A program made the translations under genes and the position numbers. Below are positions 45,159 through 55,999 of a DNA stretch of 64,000 nt, in pieces. A model generated the notes under the pieces. That model ran no database searches and was not told the origin of the DNA. It saw only the letters and a program-made list of their open reading frames with translations. Source of the stretch: Serpula lacrymans var. lacrymans S7.9 (Eukaryota; Basidiomycota; Agaricomycetes; Boletales; Serpulaceae); the NCBI RefSeq assembly GCF_000218685.1, contig NW_006763290.1:4490908-4554907 (forward strand), written 5' to 3'. Numbering within the stretch: the stretch's first letter is position 1; every line of letters starts with the position of its first letter.

Positions 45159-46278
45159 ATGCATTCTGGGTCTCCGGCTCATGTTTCTGGTGAGTTTTCT
45201 TTGGATAACCTACGTGTTATCCCTCCATCGCTGAGGATCAAAGTTGTAGTGTCACCTTCCAGGTCTCGCTCATCATCTCCAACCCATGGCTATAGTCCAC
45301 TGTCCCTTCGGGCATTGGTTAGCACCAAAGAAGCGGGTGTTATCATTGGTAAAGCTGGAAAGAATGTCGCTGACTTAAGAGAACAAACTGGTGTCAAGGC
45401 GGGTGTTAGTAAAGTCATTCCAGGCGTTCATGAACGCGTGCTGGCCATTAGTGGTTCTGTAGAAGCCGTAGCAAAGGTACGTCATACGAACGAGTTTGAA
45501 GTTCATCGGCACCGGTTTACAGCACTCTGCCTAGGCATATACTATCATTACCTCGCAGTTAGTGACCTCGAGCTCCTCTCTCGTTTCCTCCCCGCCTCCT
45601 TCGTTATCGCATACAGTTATTCGTCTCCTCATTTCTCACAACCTAATGGGAACCATAATTGGGCGTAGCGGCCTCAAAATCAAGGCGATACAGGACGTTT
45701 CTGGTGCTCGAATGGTTGCATCAAAAGACATGCTTCCTCAGTCTACAGAGCGTATCGTGGAAGTACAAGGTACTCCTGAAGCAATCGGTCGTGCCATAGA
45801 AGAAATTGGGAGATGTTTGCTGGAAGATTGGGAAAGGGGCTTAGGAACCGTACTTTTTCATCCAGGACTCGGAGATGATATGTCTCGCTCGAGAAAGACA
45901 GCGAATTTGCTAAGTGGAAGCGGCGGAAGTGGCAGAACCCATGAAGAGAGTACCAACAATCTTGCTTCTTCGCCTGTTTCACCTCCCCCCGCATCGCCTG
46001 TGCAGCCTGCAAACCTTCGCACTCAAAATATTTCGATACCTTCGGACATGGTTGGCTGTATCATAGGGCGCAGTGGAAGCAAGATCACAGAAATTCGTCG
46101 CCTCTCTGGGTCTAAAATCTCCATTGCGAAAGCGCCTCATGATGAGACAGGCGAGAGAATGTTCACTATTGTCGGGACTCCCGAGGCTAATGAAAAGGCA
46201 CTATTTCTCCTGTACAATCAATTGGAAAGTGAAAAGGAGAGAAGGGTTGGGCGAGAACAACAACAAATGCAGAATTAG
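45159..46278 (+). CDS. Three-KH-domain RNA-binding protein (PCBP/Rnc1-like)
   Basis: Two exons, 45159-45476 and 45535-46278, joined by a 58-nt GT-AG intron (45477-45534) that splices AVAK to AYTIITSQ in frame; 353 residues. Three KH domains carry intact GxxG loops: VIIGKAGKNVADL (about residue 62), TIIGRSGLKIKAI (about 140) and CIIGRSGSKITEI (about 290). A Ser/Gly/Pro-rich linker separates the last two. Such proteins bind C- or U-rich single-stranded RNA and control mRNA stability; S. pombe Rnc1 is the model relative. The start is uncertain: the region before residue 45 is not conserved-looking and could contain an 80-bp intron ending at CTATAG near 45293. No internal stops; likely functional. 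Confidence 0.85.
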
Positions 46279-46522
46279 ACAGTACCTCACTTTATTTGAT
46301 TACGAAATTGTTTCGCTACGTTTTGTTGACTCTGGCAACCCTGCGTTTGAGAAATTTTTGCGTCGAGGACCCACTCAAAGGCAGGAGCTTAATCCATTAC
46401 GTAAGGACACGAAGGGCCATTTCTTTGTTGATGAGTTGGCCCAGTGAAGTTTGAATATTTGCATATGTAGTATCATTACCCAGGCTCCTCCCCATCCACT
46501 GTTTCGAGGTTCAGAATGTATT

Positions 46523-46664
46523 CACTGCGGGCATCGGCTTATTTAAGCCCAGCTTATATCCTGAAAACATTCAATTTTAGCTTTTTCTAGCCAATCAGAA
46601 CCCAGAACTCCCATATTTTCAGGATATAAGCTGGGCTTAAATAAGCCCATTAATGTCCGCAGTG
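46523..46664. mobile_element. CACTG-ended MITE (142 bp) with ATT duplication
   Basis: CACTGCGGGCAT...ATGTCCGCAGTG with arms of about 50 bp (GGCTTATTTAAGCCCAGC, TTATATCCTGAAAA and complements) and a 40-bp core. Flanked by ATT at 46520-46522 and 46665-46667. The CACTG ends and a 3-bp duplication fit the CACTA superfamily. It lies about 245 bp after the KH stop codon. Confidence 0.85.
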
Positions 46665-46667
46665 ATT

Positions 46668-46987
46668 CCTGGTACCGTCAGGTTACCAGGTTTCAATCAT
46701 CAAAATGTCCATCTCATCTTTTACCGGACTGTACGTAAGTTTGGCCTTGCATTCCGTTCTGTTCTGTTCCAAACAACTATCATCGTTTCCATCTTCAATG
46801 CTTTCTTTTCGCAACTTTCGTTGTGTTTGGATGTCTTTCACTCGAGGTTAGAAAGTTTTAAATATCATTGTTCTTTGTTTACAGATTGTATAGATACAAA
46901 TGTGGACTGTCCATAAGCGAAAGAGTTTGAGCATGTTATGACATTTCTTCATTTGTATATCTGAGCAAAACATTGTGGCTGTTGAGC
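46668..46987 (+). other. Possible 5' end of a truncated gene
   Basis: ATGTCCATCTCATC at about 46714 is followed within 30 bp by GTACGTAAGT, a strong donor, and TTTACAG lies near 46885. Any product would be short and would end near the next MITE. Weak. Confidence 0.2.
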
Positions 46988-47960
46988 CCCAGTGAAAAGT
47001 CGTTCTATATAAATCTGTATAATTCGTGCAAATGACGCATCAATGCAAAAAACTAACAGGTTAGCTGACTTTGGAATCAAATATCGACATATATAGAATT
47101 GTATCAGCCTGTATTGAATTATATAGAAATTTGGCAGTATTCACATATTTTTTGATATAATTCAATAGAGATTCTTCATAGTATTAGAATCATATAGAAT
47201 CATATAGAATTTGTTGTAGCACATCTCAGGGTAAAAATTCGAGAATATCAATATAATTCTATTTGTTTCAATATAAAATAACACAGCGTCAGAACAATCT
47301 AAAGAGTATACAACCCACCACTTCTTTTACCCAACAGGTTGATGTGCAGCAGCGAGAGTAAAGTGAGAATTTAATGAGTGTATTAGCATAGTATATGTGA
47401 AACGGAACAGATACATATCTTACACTGCATATAGCCAAGTGCGTGAACATTGGACCTAAAAAGAGTACAGCTGTGAACAGCAGTAGTAGTAGCATAGATG
47501 TACATAATACCTTACAGCGCATACAGCCAAGCGTGTGAATGTTGCTGAAAAGATTATGGTTGAGTATATTTATGCACATACAATGGTGGGAAGTACTTAC
47601 AGCAGCAACAAGAAACAAATATGCAGGATGTAGTTCAGAGAGAAAGATCCAGAGTGTTGTTTGAAATCTCTCAAAGTCAACAGAAAGCTATAAATGATAT
47701 CATATTATCAACAAAAGTAAACAACTCACTGAGTTAGCGTGTCTTGTGTTATGAGATGGAAGCAGAGTTAACTCAAGTTGTGTCGAGCACTCGAACACAT
47801 GTATTGAGATATACGATTGTGAGTGCACTGATGTCATGCAATGATAGGCCTGTGTTCGGACATTACCGGACACATTCATGATTTTTCATATAGATTTATG
47901 CACAATTATATTTATTTATATAGATTTATAACTAATTATACAGAATAACTTTTCACTGGG
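46988..47960. mobile_element. CCCAGTGAAAAGT-ended element (973 bp) with GTTGAGC duplication
   Basis: Perfect 13-bp inverted ends CCCAGTGAAAAGT / ACTTTTCACTGGG, with looser inverted similarity inside (ATATAAATCTGTATAATT). The 7-mer GTTGAGC flanks it at 46981-46987 and 47961-47967. The body is AT-rich with TATAGAAT words and no credible gene. Confidence 0.8.
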
Positions 47961-47989
47961 GTTGAGCAACTGGTATATAGGAACATAAA

Positions 47990-48545
47990 TCTATGCCAAA
48001 ATAATGCAGACTTTCATCGTAGGTAATAAATTCCAGAAACTTGTAAGTTCTTTCCAACAAGCATATAATCAAATATCAAAGTGAGATGAATTTTTAGCAT
48101 AGACAATAAATTCTAGTTGCACATAAACTGGTTGTATGAAGAATACAATTACTTATCAAGATGGTATTTATCTTCAGTCTTGGTAGTATCTTCTAACTAT
48201 CCGTAAGCCAGCTGTAATCAACATACAATCAAGTATCAAAATGTCATAGTCCTTCAAAGCAAGCAATAAAATACGGCTAAGTAGGATGCAGTTGTATCAA
48301 GGACGTAGTTACATATCAAGGTGATGTTAATATTTAGTCTTAGCAGTAATATATGTCCATCCGCAAACTAGTTGTATTTGGCATACAATCAGATATCAAA
48401 TTGTCGTGAACTTTCAGTACAGACAGTAAGTTCTTGTTAATTATAGACCAATTGTATCGACAATATAGTTGCATGTCCAGGTGATGCAAGTTATTCCTTC
48501 AGACAGGAAAATTAGTTAGATGTCAATGAGTTGTATCATTGCTGT
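47990..48545. repeat. Degenerate ~80-bp tandem repeat, about six or seven units
   Basis: A motif like ATACAATCAAGTATCAA, followed by TTCAGTCTTAGCAGTAA and a TAGTTGTAT segment, recurs at about 48060, 48147, 48225, 48307, 48383 and 48466, with a partial unit before and after. Units have diverged but the period is steady. Confidence 0.7.
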
Positions 48546-48734
48546 AAAAGTGTACATGAGCAGAGAGAGGACAGTACCACAAGAACACAGTATGAGGCCA
48601 GATTTCAAGAAGGCAGATCCATAATAATACCCCTTAAATTTGTATAGGCTATTTATAATGTATAATACAATCAAAGCTACTACAGACATCTACAAAATGA
48701 AATACAAGAACTATATAATATGTGGTTAGTGAAT

Positions 48735-51583
48735 CACAAATTGTCAAAGCCAACATCAAAACTGCCAGCATCCTCCTCTTTGTCTCCATCTCCATCCCCA
48801 TCCTCATCATTGTCATCCTCCTCCTCCTCTTGACCATCACCATCACCATCACCATCCTCATCTTCGTCATATTCTTTGTCTTTACTTTTGCCGCCATTAT
48901 ACTTGTCTGTGCCCTCTTTAATAGCCTCCTTATAATAGCCTTGATCGCAGTATGTGCGTTCTTCTTCTTCATTTTTGTGCAAACCTGGAAGTTGTTTTTG
49001 AGGTCCATAAGCTCCAGAAGGGTGGTGCTTGACGGAGTTGCCCATGTGTCCAACACCATTCCCTAGATACTGCATAAATATATTCCTGTTGCAAAATCTA
49101 ACACATAGTGAGACAAAGGCTAGCAAACAGAACCAATGCACATACATATTAATGTAGTAGGCAGTCCAGTCATTGAGCTCCCCCTGTATCAACTAGCTGA
49201 AGATCCTTCTCTAAGTAAGGACAATGTATGGCCATCCACAAAAGCTGGAATTAGCTGACAAGCACGCACTACCACAGAAGGATCCAGGAAGCTGAATGGT
49301 GCAACATGCCTGTTGTTTTGTCGAACAAAGCCAATTTTTGGTAAACGGGCTACCTTAAAGCCAGATTGGTGGTTGGGGACACCACCAAACCATTGTAAGT
49401 GGTATAATAAACTCGCATAGTCTTGGCTGGGTGCATGCAATTGTTGAGAATCTGCAGGTGATTCCGCTGTTCGGGTGAAAACTTACACTTGTCACTGTTA
49501 CAATAACACAATTTTCGGACCTTTCCTTCATTTTCATTCTCCGCTTTAACCTTGTATACTTTAGCTTTCACACATGGTGCCACGCGGCACTTCCCCTTTT
49601 GTTCAAACTCCTTTTTCTTGCGCCGCATTGCCTTCTTCTTATTTTTAGATACAACTCTCTCACACAGTGGAGCTGGTCATGCGGGCTAGGCCCCATGGCA
49701 TCATCAGCCACTGACTTTATCAACTGTACAGTACATAAGTACAAACACTCTGTATTAGTATATATACCCCAATAGATCCAGGAGACTCCTCAGCGAGTCC
49801 TCCTGTTGTTAACCAACAAACTCTCTGCAGCCCAAGGGGTAACCACTCCCCATTCACTACCCTTATAGTGTGTTCTTGTGTGCGCCAGAGTAACTAACTC
49901 TTGGTTGTAACAGTCACCATCATATTCAAAGTTCAATAAATGGCCTAATAGGTGATCATCTTCTGCAAAGTTACACAAAAATCCATGCAGGTCTTGAGGC
50001 TTATGCTGAGACACTGAGACATGGTGATGTAGTCCAATAGGTAGATTGACTTGTTCATCAGACTCATCAGGATCTGAGCTCAAATTATCTTGCTGCAACA
50101 TTGATGTATCTGCAACAGGTTCTTCATTTCAGGACATCCTGTTGTAGCGGTGTTTTTGAACTGACAAAGACTTAAGGAGCTGAGTTTTGTTTGTGCGATC
50201 ATATAATTTTTTGACTAGACAATGAGCAAGTTCACCCTACAAATTGTAATCAGATCCATAGTATCGAGAAAAGTAAGAAAACTTAACTATCTGTGTGCTA
50301 TAAGAGTCTGTCATGTTAAATAGACGGATAGTCCTGGCGTAGTCTCCTAGAGAATGGAACTTATATGTATGCAAACTCATTTTTTTCTCATTAGCACCGG
50401 ATTCCTCATCTTTTTCCATCTTCTCATGGTCATTCTCTTTAGCACGGCTCTTTTCCTTGTTGGCAAAAAACGGCCAAAAAGATGCAAGAAATTAGCCTAC
50501 TGAAGGTATGTAAGCTAAATGGTGACACACCCCCGACATCGGTTTTGCACAAACATACTTAGATAGAGTCCCAAAGTACATGTACACAGGCCAAGCTCCA
50601 ACTGATCCAAAGGAAGTTAGATGTGTCACATCCAACCAGAACATGAACACCACTATGACCTGCTCTAGCTTGCAGCCGGGCTCTGGAGGCTGTTTGTTAA
50701 GGGCTTCTTGTGCTTGAATCCAAGAATCAGATGTGTAGGGCTCATTGTGAACACATTGTTTGGGGCCACAGAAGGGAGGTTGCCAGATCCGTTTGAATAG
50801 GGAGAGGTGAAAGGATTTGGCGTGTCCTGAACAGCGTTAATATTTGCCATCATATTCCGATACTTTGCCTGCCAGAGATCTTCAGGACATATGTTGTGCT
50901 TGGGATCATAAGAAGGCCTGCTACTGTAATCTCAACCAAGGCCAAATATATTGGCAGCAGTCCAAAAAGAGTCTCGAACATACAGCATGACTCTGTGAGC
51001 TGTTGACACTTTGGTAGAAATTGGGACTGTTCCTTCGGGAATGTAATCTGGGCATCTATTAGGATTACAATCACCTTGTACAAAACTTTTGGCCTGTCAA
51101 TATGCGTAGATGGAAAACAGGTAGAGCCTACCACGGGAACTTCCAATTGTGATATCTGGGATATATCTTGAGTTTCACTTTGCAAAGCAGTAGTTGGAGA
51201 TATGGGAGGTGATCCCATCTGGATATCAAAATCCTGGGGTTTCTCAAGATTGTACATCAACTGGTCATTGTTCTCATACCTTGTCCTTACAGAAATTGAT
51301 TAGCAATCAATCAGACATCATGGAAAGAAATAGAGAATATGACATACCGCAGAACACTGTCCACTTTTTCCTGGTCAGAGGCACCATCACTAACAATTGC
51401 AGCCTGAGTCTGCTCTCCACAAAAAGTGGACAATCTAACTCTTGATTTTTTTGCCTAGGACCTTCGCCTTGCGACTGCATCAACTTGTGAATCTTTGTAT
51501 ATCGGACAGGAGTGCTGATGCCTGTTCAATCCTTGTTGGTCTTTGAATGTTTGATCACACAGATAACCACATTTCAGCACCAT
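48735..51583 (-). pseudogene. Second Plavaka-type transposase, core deleted, split by a solo LTR
   Basis: Order on the minus strand: zinc-finger-like start at 51583 (LKCGYLCDQTFKDQQGLNRHQHSC); DYSSRPSYDPKHNICPEDLW and NPFTSPYSNGSG (51000-50700); THLTSFGSVGAWPVYMYFGTLSKYVC (about 50600), the conserved segment after the first catalytic Asp; KFHSLGDYARTIRLFNMTDSYSTQ (50400-50290); GELAHCLVKKLYDRTNKTQ (about 50230); then FAEDDHLLGHLLNFEYDGD. After the LTR come KCKFSPEQRNHLQILNN, KTMRVYYTTYNGL, FLDPSVVVRACQLIPAF and GNGVGHMGN, with an Asp/Glu-Gly-rich tail to about 48735. The stretch from THLTSFGS to KFHSLGD is far too short, so most of the catalytic domain is gone. Confidence 0.75.
49496..49912 (+). 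repeat. Solo gypsy LTR (417 bp) with target duplication
   Basis: TGTTACAATAACAC...GGTTGTAACA flanked by GTCAC at 49491-49495 and 49913-49917. It separates NFEYDGD from KCKFSPEQ in the Plavaka relic. Confidence 0.95.
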
Positions 51584-52717
51584 TGAGATGTGGCTATAAA
51601 TGAGAACCAGAATTATAAAAATGAAAGTTGATGCAGATGAATTCATGAATTGGTGTTATTTTGATTCGCAAGTTGAATCTTCTGAATTGCCAAGGTGTTG
51701 ACTCAAGCTGGCCCGACTTGCCAGAGTGGTAACATGAATTAAAACCTGCCAAGTCGGGGTAAGAAAAATCACAGTACAAGCCTGAGTATCAAACCAGTAT
51801 CCTTACCACTCTGACCACTACACACCAGATGAACGTAAAACAAGCAATCCAGCAATTTCAAAATCAGTAAAATAAGGCAACATTGAATGTTGACAACTGG
51901 CATGTGCACCAGCAGCTCTGCCGCGTGCTCTGAGTGAGTTCATATACCAGATTTGGAAATCTCGGCTCTTCATGCCAAGTTGAGTGTGATTTGATTCAAT
52001 ATCTGCACAGGACACTTCTATATACTAGCACATATTGATAATATTGACGGCCTTACAGTACTGATTCCAACTATACAACATAGTTTCATAATAGGGCTAC
52101 ACACCAAAATACAACTCCACAATTCATAAGGAACACAAAGTCAAGAAAAACATACAGATAGCACGGTAATTGCACAACATTAGCTTGAACCCAGGCTAGT
52201 ATCAGGATCTTGAGGTAGTATAGTCCTAACCGTGGTGTTTGTGGACAGATTGACCACCATCATTCACATTGTCCCTGCTACTATTGCCTGCTGCATCAGT
52301 TCCCAGGCCACCGCTTTCAGTATTATCACCCTTGTTTCTGCTTCTCTTGTGCTCAGTATACCAAGTCGTATAGCAAAGATAGGTGTTTATAATGACACCC
52401 TTCTTGAGAGCTTCAAACAAACTGCCAGTTCACTGAGAACAGTACTAACACCAACCCAGGGTAGACCTTGTCTACCATAGCATGCCAAGCCTCCTGCAAT
52501 GCCTCGTTCACAGCCGCTAAGTTTCTCTCCTGTGGTAACAGCTGACCTGCCTGCGGTATCCTTCAGCATCAACCAGATTCTACCACTATACTGCAGTACA
52601 TACTGTCATTTTCCAATCTTTAACGTAGACTTTGATATTACACATGAAGTGGCCCACCCACTTGTAGTTGTACCCAAGTAATGGATCAGAGCAACTATGT
52701 TCCTTATAAGTGGTGAA
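51584..52717. other. Leader of the Plavaka relic and unassigned sequence
   Basis: No recognised gene. Frames on both strands at 52230-52680 are open but unconvincing; on the minus strand they could be 3' exons of the nuclease-like gene (GERGIAGGLACYGRQGLPWVGV region near 52500). Confidence 0.3.
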
Positions 52718-53658
52718 CTATTGTTCGCATGACAGAAGGGAAAAAGCTCGAGCAATAGCATGATTGGATGTAGGTGACGCATATCTGTGTTCTTTAATGT
52801 CTATGATCATCGCTCCTACAACAGATGGAATTAACGTATAATTTGCAATGCGGGCTTGGGCACTGTTTAAGGTCTGGGTAAAGCAGGTCTCTACTGGGAA
52901 TATAAGGCCAATCTGAGGGTGTTCAATACCAATATCCGGTACATATTTGCCCTTTGGCCTGTTGTTACTGGTCTTGTTGCTCTGTATCTTGAAGCTTTCA
53001 GCCGTGCTTACATCCCACACGGACATAGGGTTGGATATGTTATCTGTTCCCGCACTTGCGTCCTGCACCCCCATGGCTTTTAGAAAACAGTTGTGCAGAT
53101 TTTTAGTGGGTGTCTTGTGTATAGGAGAGGGTGGACCAAATATAATCAAAATCTTTGAGATATCGTCCCAAGAGTACCTATTTATACCTGATAAGTTCAC
53201 AGTGAAAATCCCTGACAATAGATTCATACCTGATTGGAAGTGTATCCTTTCTTTTCTAAAATACTGTGGAGTTCCAAATATTTGACATTCTTGAAAGTCA
53301 ACTAGGTCAAAAGAAAAGACAGGCAGATGATTGGTGAGCATACTGTTGACGGAATAGATTTTTACTAATGATGTACCTCCTTTCCTGTCACAGTTTGACC
53401 TGGGACAAGGCCCTGGGTGTTAGGTGCAAAAAATGCTGCTGCTGTGTTGGCAATAGCTACCCATGTTGGGTGCTGACAATGATCCATTTTGGAATTCACT
53501 GTAAGTTGATTCACAACAGGCATAACACCAGATTGTGTGGTCTGAGCTTGAGCTACTTCTTTGGTAGGGTGTAGTGCAGAGGGGACACCATCACTGTGAC
53601 AACGCTCAATACGGGCTAGTGGCATGTTCTTGTTGTGTGCGCTTAATTCTGTTATCAC
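52718..53658 (-). CDS. PD-(D/E)XK nuclease-fold protein, hypothetical
   Basis: Two minus-strand frames, 53658-53365 (starting MITELSAHNKNM) and 53341-52718 (starting MLTNHLPVFSFDLVDF), apparently joined by a short intron with a GTACAT donor near 53370. The second has KYVPDIGIEHPQIGLIFP and, 40 residues on, VGAMIIDIKEHRY. Pro-Asp followed by Asp-x-Lys is the active-site pattern of PD-(D/E)XK nucleases, and here both parts are intact. Many basidiomycete genomes carry families of such lone proteins. It lies upstream of the Plavaka relic in the same orientation, as a PD-(D/E)XK-like gene does beside the first Plavaka copy. Substrate unknown. Confidence 0.45.
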
Positions 53659-55999
53659 TGTTACGAGCCTGAGGACTCAAAATTCCAGTCATTGAAGATA
53701 GCATCAGAGAACTAATAGAGAAATGTGAAACTCGAGAATGGATGCTAAGTGAGATCTTCCTGAGAAGATGGCGTGCATTTACCTAGGTCTTCCTCTGAAA
53801 TGTAACACTGAATGAGAGCACATTGACGAGCTCTTCAGCCCAACAGACTTCCCACATGTGAGCCCCCTCCCTATAAGTGATTATCTGACTATGTATGTAG
53901 TTTAGTTCCTTGTGCAGGGCTTCATTTTGAGTCTGTAAGAGTTTGTTATTGGTATGGTCAGTTAATTCAAGGCAACAACCTTCTCATAATCTGTGGTTTA
54001 ACATTAACTCGGTACACCCAGAAAAAACTACAAGCACCCACCACTTAAGCCATCAGCAGCAGACTTTTGCTTCTGCAAACACCTGCACCTGGAGCAACAC
54101 TGGTTCTGTGCGAGGAAGGGCGCTGTTAGCCCTATAATAATGCCCATCCTAAACAACAACAACAGTACATATTTTAGAGCACAACTGATGTAATATTAAA
54201 CAGTACTCACAATTGGAACCAAGCAAACTGATGGGACACCATTTCTGAAGGCTGGTGTTGCAAAGAATGAAACAAGTTTGCTGCCCTAGCAAAAGCTGCA
54301 GCGTTGGAAGAAAGATTCAGCAATATTTGGGCACTCCAGGTGCTGCAGGTGTGCGTCTTCCAAGTAACTCTCAACATCCTGAGGATACATTTGGTTGCCA
54401 ATGATTAATTGAATCACAAGGTGATTGTTTGTGTTACGACAACATGAAAATAATGGACTCACCTTCTTATATAGCTGCAATGGATTTAATCAGACAACAA
54501 TTGTGAGTTATCATGGTGGTTATTCAAAACTCTGGGACATTGTGATCAAAGAGGAGCCGCTCGCTTGGGTGGCTTTTACCAGGCCGCGCTAATGCAGGTC
54601 TGCATTTGACCATTCTAGTGAAGTTCTAGTGCCTGGCAGTATCTGATCATTGAGTCTTGTAGAGCTAGCCGACTGAGCAGCATTTGATAAGGTCCATGCC
54701 CCACAACCGTGACATTTGCTCAGGTGGGCTAACATCCAATCATTGTCACTCGGTTCCACAAAAAAATTTGCGAACATCTACAAATTGCCCGTGCTGCAGC
54801 AAAATGTTATCCGCCAACCCTTTATGTATTCAGTGTCAGGTAAACAGGCTGTATTCCCGCAGTGCAAAGTTTGGTGTCAAAAATTGAATTATAAAGTTTG
54901 GTAAGGGTTACAGCTATGATTCTAGCGAGACAGTGGGACCACATCATGATAATGGACGGAAAACTTATTCACTGACGTCGCTGAATCTCTCTCACAGGTT
55001 ATGCCTTCAAATTATCCTGCCAGCAAGGTTGCAATACTCTGATTCAGGTTTGGCTGTGCCAGTGAAGTTGGGACATAAACATTGTTGCAGCTCAGAGATC
55101 TGAGCCAGGTTGGCCAACGCAGTCTATTACCACCCAAATGGAACCAGATTCTGTTGTAAAGCCCAGCGTTGGCAGGCGTTGGCATCAATGTCACTTTGAC
55201 TCCCACCAATCTCAGGCCGGTGGCATGGCCTGTAGACCTGGTTTAAATCCAGGATATATTGTCCGTTCAACAGAGTCTTGCACTATCCATGGATTTGCTA
55301 CTCCCTATACTAATGGCTTTCAAGTTCAGGGTCAAATGCTCAACTTGGTCGGGCGGGCTACTTCAGGGATGACCGCCAATAGCAGCCCAAGTTATAGCAA
55401 ACTTATGATTTATATTGCACAACCTGTATTGATCAGTGTCTTTCAGCTGATTTGGATATTACGTTGGTTGATGCTCAGACTGATTTCAAACATGCCTTGG
55501 CACTTCAGGACTGCAATAATGGCATCAGTGCCTCCTTAGATTGGAATGTGCTTCAATATTGGGTACCTCAACAAGAATTCCCAAACCTCTGTGCTAGCAA
55601 GGCATTTTTAGATAGTCATATAAACCAGGAATTGCCAGTTCACAATATGGACCTAAATCAAGAGAGTGTGCATCAGGATATCTTTTTTGTGTTGATTGTT
55701 GATCAATTTATCAGCATCACATAGTCAACGACCATATTATGGGCAAAGACTACCCTTGACAAAAGTCCATGTGTACACCCAGTACATATATTGAACCACC
55801 CCTGTATGATGAACATGGCATAATGGTTACTGTTGCTGCTGGTGCACTACAGGTATCTTGTTATTTTGTTGTTGTTTATTCAGTTTACTAAATGCTTGTG
55901 CATAATCTCAGTTTCACCCAGCTGTCCTCTAAGGAATTCCTGAACAACCAATTCATATACAAATGCCAAGTCACCATGTTGTTTGTACATGTGTACTAT
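53659..55999. other. Unassigned region with one plus-strand frame
   Basis: A plus-strand frame near 55446-55724 (ITLVDAQTDFKHALALQDCNNGISASLDWNVLQYWVPQQEFPNLCASKAFLDSH) looks once-coding, followed by HQDIFFVLIVDQFIS. The family is not recognised. The rest has only short frames. At 55976-55999 a 24-bp piece of gypsy LTR (GTTTGTACATGTGTACTAT) abuts the foldback element. Confidence 0.35.

Noticed and set aside
47289..47618. Cys/Leu-rich minus-strand frame inside the 973-bp element
   Set aside because: AT-rich composition, no domain pattern and no splice signals; probably accidental.
48060..48490. CRISPR-like array
   Set aside because: Units are diverged throughout with no invariant repeat and no unique spacers; the genome is fungal. 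It is a degenerate tandem repeat.
48722..49066. Very hydrophobic plus-strand frame (IPILIIVILLLLLTITITI...)
   Set aside because: It is the antisense of the Asp/Glu/Gly acidic tail of the Plavaka relic, not a membrane protein.
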